Source: Limnephilus marmoratus
Taxonomy: Eukaryota > Arthropoda > Insecta > Trichoptera > Limnephilidae
Reading direction: 5' to 3'
NCBI GenBank assembly: GCA_917880885.1
Contig: OU862917.1
Location: 26,090,104-26,154,103, forward strand
DNA: 64,000 nt
In this document: one piece after another, positions 55,870 through 64,000 of the stretch
Layout of the letters: each line of letters opens with the position of its first letter
Numbering within the stretch: position 1 is the stretch's first letter
Notes under the pieces: model-generated
Seen by the model: only the letters and a program-made list of their open reading frames with translations
Databases searched by the model: none
What the model was told of the DNA's origin: nothing
Program-made: the position numbers and the translations under genes

Positions 55870-57408
55870 ATTTTTCTTAAAAACGGCGCTATATAAATTA
55901 GCTAAATATTATTTTTATTATTATTCTAAAAGAGGTCTGTTCTTATTAAAAAATTTATAAATCTAAATTCAAATTAAAGCAAGTAATATTAAAATTTAAA
56001 TGTAATTATATAATCACAGGCACAATTATGTTGTGCGGTTGTCTGTGCAGTCAGCAACCGTTTGCCGCAGAGCTTCTTCAAGGACTGCAACGATGTCGAT
56101 ATTCGAGTAGACAGTGGTATTTCATTCTAAAGTTTTGGTGATGAATAGCTGATACTACCCTCAAATACAGCAGTTTATGTCTGGGGAGAACGAGTAAATG
56201 GTCTCTTTGACGTGTACTGTGTGCATGGGAGTCACAGGACCACTGCAGTCTGTCAAATTAATCAAATTGTATATTTGACATATGTGATCTAACTTTCTTT
56301 CGTTCGACCTATTTAGAATCCGATGCCGATAGAGATAAGGTAAATCGTTATTTTGTCTTCATTAATTGAATCTCCGACAGCATTTGTGGTATAATCAACA
56401 TAGGTTATTAAATTATATATTATATTTTTATTAATCTGGAATACTACCTACCTACTCATCAAAATGAATATACTTAACAATTTTATAGCTTTTCAGTTAT
56501 GCATAATTTTTGTTTTTTAATACATATAACATTTTATTTTTGTGGAACACTCTGAATTTAAAACTAGTTAATTTCGGACACAACCTTGTTTGCTTCTAAT
56601 TAAAACGGTTTACTTTAAAATTCTTTGAACATATTGCCACGTAGTCTATTTTTAAAGAGAACGAGGCTAATCGAAGCATTTCCGATAAATGCGTGAAATA
56701 GTCACTCAATGGAATTTTGATCAAGTTACTAACATTTGGCAGGCGGATGTTAGATTCAACATATTCCGAATCTTAAAAGATAAACATTAGATGCTCTGTC
56801 TTTTACAGTTACTTAATAAAAAGTAAGAGATTTACTGGTTTCCAGCATGAATTTTTAGATTCAAACCACAATATTAGTTTTTACAACAATTTTGTGACAA
56901 TTGCTATAGCTTGAACTTTGTTTTGTCTGCACATATGTACGATAAACCTTTATTCCTAATGACGAATTAATTAGCAGCTTCGATATTCTCTGTAAAATGA
57001 CAAACTATTTAAAAAAAATTACAGGTTTAGGTTTACTCAACTTTGCATAAAATTTTGGTATAAAATTATGATAAAACATTTTATTCGTGTAACCTACGTA
57101 AAGAAAATGAAAATAGTTTTTAATAATTTGCTTATTTAGGCACATTTTAAATTAAGCAGATTGCCGTTTAATTTAAAATGTCCAGAAAATTATATACCTT
57201 TAATCATATTAGGTATAAAGAAGCAATATAAATTTAGAAGATAACAGGACAATAACCCATTGGACGATATCCCCATGGAGGGTGGGTTTTGTGTCAAGAG
57301 TTTTAAAATTATTTTTATACTGGATTGTAGATTTTATACTGGGGGGGGGGGGGGGGGTTGTTGTCAAGGGGAATTGTCCTAGAACCCGAATAATATTATA
57401 CCAGAATA
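55870..57408. other. No firm feature; G-run at 57343-57358
   Basis: AT-rich. A stretch at 56040-56340 is less AT-rich and might be a decayed minus-strand LINE, but no motif is clear. GGGGGGGGGGGGGGGG near 57343 is a pure homopolymer. Confidence 0.4.
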
Positions 57409-57416
57409 CCTACAAA

Positions 57417-58379
57417 CAGAGGCGGCCGCTTGCTTAGTGCATTCGTGCACTGCGCTGCCGAAAACCAATATACGTCAGAAGTGTAAATTAGTACATCCTC
57501 TCCCGAAGTATTCCCGCCAATTCGTTACAAAATCTTTACCAATTGACTAAACTCCCGAGCATGAGAGAAAGGTATTCGTGCACATTTTGTTATGCCCAGG
57601 CGTGACGTCACATGAAGTTATATTTCTACTGGGATCATCTCCAGATGCTGGAGTGCCAGTGCCCGTGAAATGAGCAAGGCAGGTATAGACCCATAAGGAC
57701 GATTGACGTGTGAAAGCAGAGAAGACATATGGTGCCTGGGTGCACTAGCGGAGCAAATGACATAACATTAAACTTGCGTAAAGTGGTCCCGAACCTTTGG
57801 AATGAAATAGTTATGTTCAACAAATTTAAGACTAGTTAACAATGTTATGTTGTAACGCCATCGGTCGCCGGCGCGGCGCATCGACCTCAGTATCGTTTCG
57901 GTTTTTAAAGCATTTTAACGGTTTTCGCAAGTTTTATTCTGTAAAAAAAAATATTTAAAAATGAGTGCTACTGAAACATTGCGATTAACGTATATTTTAT
58001 CAAATGTAACTTAGTGGAGTATTTTAGTGAAACGGTTAAACTTTTCAAAATAAGTTGTACTATTCCAATGACAACTGTTGAGTGCGAACGGTGTTTTTCT
58101 ACATTAAAACGTGTAAAAACATTTCTGAGTACACCATGATCGGCTTAATGCTTTGTCAATGATGACCATCGAAAAAGGTTTTATAGCTTCTATACCAGAC
58201 TTTAACAATCGTGTCATTGAAGTATTTTCACAAATGAAACAGCGACGAATAGATTTTCTCTACAAGTGAACGTTTGTACTAGGTATGTCAATCCCTTTAA
58301 ATCACTTTATTTTCCCATGTTAATGTTATCTTTTTTTGGGAAATGCACTGCCCGCAAATTTTGTCACGGGCCGCCTCTG
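57417..58379 (+). mobile_element. hAT transposon, internally deleted (963 bp)
   Basis: TIRs CAGAGGCGGCC and complement; exact 8-bp duplication CCTACAAA (57409-57416 and 58380-58387). Contains the transposase 3' end at about 58070-58268. Confidence 0.93.
58070..58268 (+). pseudogene. hAT transposase C-terminus, remnant
   Basis: Frame reads TVECERCFSTLKRVKTFL, then after a break RLNALSMMTIEKGFIASIPD and VIEVFSQMKQRRIDFLYK, the hAT dimerisation region of the type seen in zinc-finger MYM-like transposases. The upstream catalytic part is deleted. Confidence 0.85.
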
Positions 58380-58944
58380 CCTACAAATGAACACAATGTT
58401 TTATTCCAACATTTTCAGACGTTGAGATTCAAAAACAAGGGTGGTGATATTACCTACATCTCCTGGACATATTCCTTTTCTGGCTGACTAAAATTCTATC
58501 GGATAAAATGCGGAGACGTGGAACATAGGGGAATCAGGTGTGCATTATTGGATCTGTTTACAAAAGCTCGAAAGCTGAACATGCTGAGGCTAAGTCCAAA
58601 GGCAAACCCTTTCGGATGAAGGAATATGTATATGTGACCCACTTAGTAAAATTCTGAGTAGACGTATGCAATATAGATTTTCAACACTTTAAAGTGGCTT
58701 CCGAATAAGTTATTTTTGTTTGTTTACTATTTGTAAAAGTATTTTTCATCTCTCATTCGGCCTAACTCAACCCAACCTAAATTAACCCTTGGATCGAAAT
58801 AATATATTATGAAAAGGGTGATTTTTAATTTTAATTTTATTTACCACCCAGTACCTCACTAGAGTCTCAAGTGCATGGAGCCAGTGGGAATATTGTTGGA
58901 CTTTTGTTAAAACTAAGGTAATAGGGAGAGGAAGGAGATGGGAA

Positions 58945-59040
58945 GAAAATTGTTGGACAACAGCTGTTGAAAATTGTTGGACAACACCTAATGAAAATTG
59001 TTGGACAACACCTGTTGAAAATTGTTGGGCAACAGTTGTT
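58945..59040. repeat. 27-bp tandem repeat
   Basis: About 3.6 copies of GAAAATTGTTGGACAACACC/TGTT. Because 27 is divisible by three, the minus-strand frame (59075-58782) carries a nine-residue repeat VVQQFSTGV; no other sign of coding. Confidence 0.85.
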
Positions 59041-59576
59041 TCCCGGATCTCGTCACTGAACACGGCTGAAGTCATTTCATGAAATTCTTCGAAACTGAAT
59101 GGTGGTCTTACACTCTAGAATGTGCCACAAACGAGCTTTAATTTTTTTGAAGTGAAAACTTCTTTAGCTCTGTTGTGATTTTAAACTCGATGAAATAGAA
59201 ACGAGCGACACTAAAAATAGACAAACACATACATCTATAGGATTTAGCCTGCGGGAGAATGAGATAGCAATAAAATATATATTTAATTCATGGGTACTCG
59301 GTTCCAATATGATACGATAAATCCACAGTCCCACGCAAGTTTCCTTTGTGTAGTGATATAAAGCGACTGACGAACCTCAGCGCCCAGACTTAGCTGACCA
59401 AGCATCAACCTAGCTGACCAAGCATCAAATCCTACGAAATCAACAAAAAATGTTGTAAATTCAATATCCAATCTTCAAGCCACTCCAAAATAAACAGGCA
59501 AAAGAAAACACAAAGATAGCGACATCTAGCGACTCTGACGAAGAAAACACAAAAATTAATAAGTTGAAGAAATATA

Positions 59577-59963
59577 CAGGGTGTCCGGGTGTAAAGTGCA
59601 TTAACTTCGGGAGGTGATTCTACATGATATAAGTAAAAAAAGATGAATAACTTTTTTCTAAATTCCAACTTTTAGGCGTAGTTTTGTGGTAAAAAGATAA
59701 AATTAGACCGGCGTGTGCCGCCAGCTTTATTATTTTCCACTACTACGATACAGGCCAATTACAACATGCACTATTTCCACAATCGTGCCCGGCAGACTCT
59801 CAGTAAGTAAGATCGTACCTCATAGCAAGGATTTTTAGTAGATACGTCTTTATGTATGGGAAAAAAATGTTGGAATTTCGGAAAAAGTCATTAATCTTTT
59901 TTACTCCTATCATCATGTAGAATCACCTCCCGAAGTTAATGCACTTCACCCCCGGACATCCTG
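59577..59963. mobile_element. TA-flanked MITE with 95-bp TIRs (387 bp)
   Basis: Ends CAGGGTGTCCGGGTGTAAAG and inverted CAGGATGTCCGGGGGTGAAG; inverted similarity continues about 95 bp on each side. TA next to both ends suggests a Tc1/mariner-type target. Confidence 0.88.
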
Positions 59964-60105
59964 TATAGTGCACTGGAATTGGACGACAAAAATTTGGAAA
60001 AAAATCATCCTTCACATTGATAAAAAAAAGTGCTCCATAGTCTCCCCACTCTTGTCTACTTTAGTTTTCTGAAGGTTTCACTTTTACCGCGTGTGAATTG
60101 CACAC

Positions 60106-62075
60106 TAAGGTGGTCCAGGCCTACATAGTAAATTTATTTTTTTTAAATATAGATGTAGCCACCCATTTAATTTGTTACACCTACCATTAATATAATGTGT
60201 AAAAAATTTCAGCCCCCTATCTTATATACAAGGGGGTGCTCATCGAGTTAGAAGTTTCTGACAAAAGTTCTGGATTTTAAGTAAAACACGTAATTTAAGG
60301 TTTATTAATATTACAAGTATTTTAGTCAAATAAGTATAAAACGTATTTAAATTTGAACAAAATTTGGTAACAAAGCAATAATTAACATAATATTAGTCGC
60401 AATCTTTCAAAACTATGTTTGTTAACTCCTTTTTGAATGTTTAGGTAGAAGCGATTTTTCTGTTTTGTTCAACGATGTGAAGTAAAGATTGTTTTTCTTC
60501 CTCATTCTTAGTGAGTATCGTGTTGTAATCTTCAAATAGTTTAACACCTCTCTCCGCTGTATCATTAACAATACGCAAATTTTTGACTCTGCTTTTGCCT
60601 TGAAGGTGATCAACATTGTTATTCCAAGTCTCAGGAGGTAATTGCAAGAAAGAGTCGTTGATATCAAGAACTAAGAGCGTTTTCAACGTTCTTTGTGTTG
60701 CAATAGCTTCTAATGTAACCTCTGAGGCAAGCTTAGCAGAATCACCTCATACTGAACGATTACCGCCATCAGAATTTATGTTTTGAACAATGGCCTGTTT
60801 CTCAGCATTAGATAGCTTCTCAGAAAACAAGGTAAATGCGAGTTCATCTGACAAATACCATAAGTGACGCTCTAAGACACCCCTAGCTGCTATACTGATT
60901 TCGGAATAAATGGCTTCGTACAATTTTAAGCTATTCCAAAGTATTAAGTCATTTACTGGTGCATCTGCTGCCAAAGACGCTTCGATTCAAACTTTGGTGT
61001 AGATGATAACTAACAAATCGAACAATTTGTTTTTCTTCTCTCTTGATTAGTTTAAATCTTGTTAGGATCAAGCGCACTGGTAACGTATTGTGTAAATATG
61101 TCACTTGTAGACAGCTTAACGCACTACAGACTCATCTTTGGACTTATCCTCTAATATGCTAGCATTACTAGAGTGCTACTGAAGCTGCACTCAAGTTCTA
61201 ACTCTTGTCTCGACACCACCGAAGATGAAGAATTACTTTTAGCAGTCATTTCAATGCAGTCATTCAATTCTTCAGATCTCTGTTTCCATTTTAGAGAACT
61301 TTTTTTTACCTTTTCTAGTTTCTTGTCGATTGAGGTCATAATCATCTTACGTTCTCATCTTTGATCGATGAGAAACGCTCTGTCTTCCACAATTTTTATC
61401 AAATTCAAATGGGAATATCAAAAAGTTTGTCTAGTTCTTTTTTAAACAAATACTCTCCCTTTCTTTGTGCTTCAGAATTTCTTCCTCTATTTTTCTTCAA
61501 TAGCAGCCAGTTCTTAAGAAACTTAATCAGTTTTTCAATGCAGTGATTTTGTTGTCTCCTCGGAATACTAGATTTACTCCATACTTTTATAAGTTCTTGA
61601 ATTAGTACATGCGCGGAATCTTTCACATTTTTGAAATCATTTAATATGTAGTGATAACGGAGTTAAACTTGCCGAAGAGTAGGATGTTGGTTAAGCCTCA
61701 TTAATGGCTCAATATCTCGAACCCCAAGTAATTGAAATTTCGTATTTTTTTTGAGTAGATGAACACATTTTACTACACTGATTCACTTCACAGTCTACTA
61801 AATAAGTATCAAATACTGTTCATATTTGTCTATAAAACTCTTCAGTAGTTTATTTTAATATTTATTTAATAGTTTAACACATGAAACTGGCCCGTAGCAA
61901 AAAGTAAAAATTAAGCATTTTACACAAAAAATTCAAAAACAACACTCGATTGAGCACCCCTTTCTACTTGAGGTATCTTGCTGAAATTTTACTATGTTAT
62001 TTCTATGAATACGTGTAACAAATTCACGGGGTGGCCAAATGAAAAATAATAAAAAAAAAATTTTGGACCACCTTA
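60106..62075 (-). mobile_element. DNA transposon with about 150-bp TIRs and 8-bp TSD (1970 bp)
   Basis: Ends TAAGGTGGTCCA and exact complement; exact 8-bp duplication TTGCACAC (60098-60105 and 62076-62083). Inverted similarity continues in blocks for about 150 bp (AATTTGTTACAC, AAAATTTCAGC, GGGGTGCTCA). The coding relic on the minus strand (60441-61690) fills the interior. Superfamily not assigned: an 8-bp target fits hAT, P, Merlin or KDZ, but no hAT C-terminal motif is seen. Confidence 0.88.
60441..61690 (-). pseudogene. Transposase-like protein of unclassified family, decayed
   Basis: Minus-strand open pieces in N-to-C order: QELIKVWSKSSIPRRQQ ... FKKELDKLFDIP (61626-61405); IDKKLEKVKKSSLKWKQRSE (61330 region); VLERHLWYLSDELAFTLFSE (60974-60747); NDTAERGVKLFEDYNTILTK ... 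HIVEQNRK (60686-60441). I associate the NDTAERGV and LWYLSDEL blocks with an uncharacterised protein family frequent in arthropods and cnidarians; that is memory, not a search. Frameshifts and stops between the pieces make it a pseudogene. Confidence 0.65.
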
Positions 62076-62431
62076 TTGCACACTCTGATTTTTTTTGTGA
62101 AATAACACATTATGTTACAAATTAAAAACATGAGGGATTTCGAAACTTCAACCTCTAGATCCGAAAATCTTAACCGCTTAGCCACGGTGATTATCAGAAA
62201 TGTCGATAGATCGTTCTATGGACAGATTCGCATACCTAAAATCTGTTTTCGTTCACTAGTCATGAGCCTATTTTCTAATAGAGATTTCATTCTATTGGGC
62301 AGCCCCATCAAAATTAGGGGTAACCCCCTTTTAATGCCGAATTAAGCGATAGCAGTTGATGAGTAATTAATCGTTAACTGTAATAAAGTGTGCTTGTAAA
62401 GCCTCCTAATTAATCTAATTACCAATTGCAG

Positions 62432-62500
62432 TGGTGTGGCAATGTCAATCTCCGGCCCCCGGGCTCAGCTAACGGGCTCGGCCCGGCCTGCGGTGTCTGA
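62432..62500 (+). CDS. Candidate terminal exon (weak)
   Basis: TCTAATTACCAATTGCAG is a fair acceptor. From 62432, 22 codons rich in G/C third positions run to TGA 62498-62500 in a GC-rich island (about 62448-62500). The phase would match the exon at 39877-40010, which ends in phase 0. The peptide is too short to recognise, so it may be a GC-rich chance frame. Confidence 0.25.
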   Translation, partial: WCGNVNLRPPGSANGLGPACGV

Positions 62501-62576
62501 TCCCGTTCACACCATTTATTACTTAATGTGCTGTGGTATCTAGTGTGGGATATCCCGACAGGCTTTGGATTTTGTA

Positions 62577-62610
62577 ACAGAGGAAGTTCTGGGATGGAAA
62601 AAGGTATGAG
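62577..62610 (-). mobile_element. Poly(A)-tailed retroposon (family A), piece left of a solo LTR
   Basis: GAGGAAGTTCTGGGATGGAA then GGTATGAG, the mid-family segment. It continues at 62986 after the LTR insertion; the tail-side end is missing. Confidence 0.7.
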
Positions 62611-62615
62611 GGGTG

Positions 62616-62985
62616 TGTAAAATTTTTGAGGAAGGAACTTGTAAATAATAACGCATCTTCAGGAAACTTTAAAAGGACTCGTAATTTTATTTGCTCTATT
62701 CCCAATTACATTATGAATATCAGGAAATCCAAACTACCCAAGACAGACCAAGGAGTTTATGTTTACTTGTTAGGAAGCTATAGCGAAGAGAAAAATATTA
62801 AAACCTAAAAACGAGGTTTTTATAACGTTACCTCCCTGGCCGAATGGAAATTTGCACCTACTGACATCTATGGATAATTCTTCCAACTAATTATTTTAGT
62901 TCCCACCCAAACATTCAAATCATTTTATATCTATTTGGAGAGGTGTGAGTCCTAGCTAAGACTTCATCATTTACAAATTTATACA
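62616..62985. mobile_element. Solo LTR (370 bp)
   Basis: Starts TGTAAAATTT and ends AAATTTATACA (TG...CA), flanked by an exact 5-bp duplication GGGTG (62611-62615 and 62986-62990). Removing the insert and one GGGTG restores the host retroposon sequence. Superfamily unknown; 5-bp targets fit Gypsy, Copia or Pao. Confidence 0.75.
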
Positions 62986-63300
62986 GGGTGGGTAGGAATC
63001 TGGGGGTCGATGTGTCCAGGAGTCACGGATTTATGGATCCATTCCTCCAACTGCGGTGCAAGGCGATGGGTCAAGAATTCCGGCTGGAGAAATCAAAAGG
63101 TTTCTCTCAACCAGTTTGATACGGCCCGACACGCAGTACAGTAGATAGGCAAACGCATTCGCCGCCAAGACCTAGACAAACCTCACCTCATGAACCCGGG
63201 CACCCCTGCTAAGACACCAAACGTGTCGAACCATTTGGGGTGACATATGGCAGGGGTGTTGGTTGTCCGATAAATGGTTCCCGCCTCCCAAATTGATTCT
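62986..63300 (-). mobile_element. Poly(A)-tailed retroposon (family A), long form, head side
   Basis: Contains the extra 150-bp segment seen at 39.2 kb (GTGCAAGGCGATGGGTCAAG, AATTCCGGCTGGAGAAATC) and the head (CACCAAACGTGTCGAACC, TAAATGGTTCCCGCCTCCC). Confidence 0.8.
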
Positions 63301-63499
63301 CCCAAATATTTATTAAAAAAATTTTTAATTGTTCTTTCTAGGAGAAAGGTACCCGATGTGGTATCGAACTATGATTGATTGAAGACTGATATCAACCCCT
63401 TACTATTTAAATATCTGGACGCTAATAACCTAGATGGACTTGAAGTGAAATGACACAAAACTGCGCTATACAAATATAATTTTTTCTGACCTTATGTCC

Positions 63500-63800
63500 G
63501 GGTTAAATCTTCCCCACAGGAAAAACTAAACCCTTCCACACACTTTTCCACATGAACATCTAGTCAATACACGCTTTGCAAGTACACTATGTAAGTATAA
63601 TAAATACAAAATAATACAAGAACAACATGTCAATCTACCAGAGACCAAATGGGAAAATAATTCACCGACTCCAGATATTTTCATATCAGAGGGTTCGGCT
63701 CGGTAGAACTCCTAGCTGGGCCGATAAATCATATTGATCCCTCGTTGTAAATATTTTTAAAATATTCATCCTTCTCTTATTATTATTATGGTCGCCGATC
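63500..63800 (-). pseudogene. RLE LINE, 5'-truncated second copy
   Basis: The minus strand matches 26.93-27.20 kb: GAGGGATCAATATGATTTAT, AGCCGAACCCTCTGATATGA, TGGAGTCGGTGAATTATTTT and CATGTTGTTCTTGTATTATT. Only the last residues of the protein and the UTR remain, and the frame is broken. Confidence 0.85.
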
Positions 63801-64000
63801 ATGTTCAAACTCAATTTCTTACATGGTTTATGTTTACTTATTTGTATAACTTCTTATCCCTGATAGAACAGCAGTCAAAAACTTTAAAATGAACCCAATC
63901 GAATAAAATTAATTCTAGGTAGGTAGTTACATATTTAACCGTTGGAGATGCTGGTGGTGTATGGGCTTTTATAGGAGGTGTCTACTAATATCTACAGGAA
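63801..64000. other. No feature seen
   Basis: AT-rich end of the window. Confidence 0.4.

Larger units (their letters stand above)
59149..62098 (+). mobile_element. tRNA-containing repeat (family T), copy 4, twice interrupted
   Basis: Pieces: 59149-59576, 59964-60105 and 62076-62098. The rejoined order matches copy 1, including GTGTGAATTGCACAC followed by TCTGATTTTTTTT. A local duplication of CTAGCTGACCAAGCATCAA at 59390-59428 precedes the B-box position. Confidence 0.8.

Noticed and set aside
58782..59075. Small repeat protein with nine-residue units
   Set aside because: Explained by a 27-bp tandem repeat; no other coding evidence.

Overview
The window is AT-rich animal DNA from a large insect genome. 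I cannot fix the order; Hemiptera or Lepidoptera would fit the repeat types. There are no operons, ribosome binding sites or prokaryotic gene spacing. Almost everything recognisable is transposable-element sequence, mostly 5'-truncated or decayed. The only convincing host coding sequence is one GC-rich exon at about 39.88-40.01 kb (+ strand). A weaker terminal-exon candidate lies at 62.43 kb. Most of the window therefore looks like giant introns or intergenic DNA of a + strand gene I could not identify.

Layout. 1-13 kb: LINE tails, a Penelope-like 3' end, a hAT MITE (325 bp, 8-bp TSD), a TTAA-flanked element, a long inverted repeat at 8.1-8.5 kb and AT-rich filler. 13-20 kb: three hAT-type MITEs, a 60-70 bp tandem array split by a LINE fragment, and a second TTAA element. 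20-22 kb: a Helitron-like piece and a Penelope-like ORF with a GIY-YIG domain. 22.8-29.4 kb: heavily nested, with a mariner-like MITE holding a tRNA-containing repeat, a poly(A) retroposon split by a 4.2 kb hAT element (exact 8-bp TSD), and inside that hAT a restriction-endonuclease-type (RLE) LINE plus two other LINE tails. 29.4-38.9 kb: many LINE C-termini, a tRNA-derived SINE between perfect 32-bp inverted arms, palindromic hammerhead-ribozyme-like units and a 1.07 kb hAT derivative. 38.9-39.8 kb: AATC-type tetranucleotide DNA. 39.9 kb: the exon. 41.9-43.7 kb: a 1.8 kb purine-rich minisatellite. 46.6-49.3 kb: a 164-bp satellite in three-unit higher-order repeats, broken by a LINE and a hAT MITE. 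49-64 kb: Helitron, hAT, Harbinger, mariner-like and LTR pieces, a 1.97 kb DNA transposon with decayed transposase-like coding sequence, and a second RLE LINE end.

The observations most worth following are: (1) two sequence-unrelated families of hammerhead-like motifs with different but pairing stems, often in palindromic pairs, two of which sit between target-site duplications; (2) a double-stem hairpin at five LINE 3' ends whose outer stems differ in sequence but keep pairing; (3) the 1.97 kb transposon at 60.1-62.1 kb, which ties an orphan protein family to long TIRs and an 8-bp TSD; and (4) the trimeric higher-order satellite. Everything was read by eye. No alignment, folding or database search was run.
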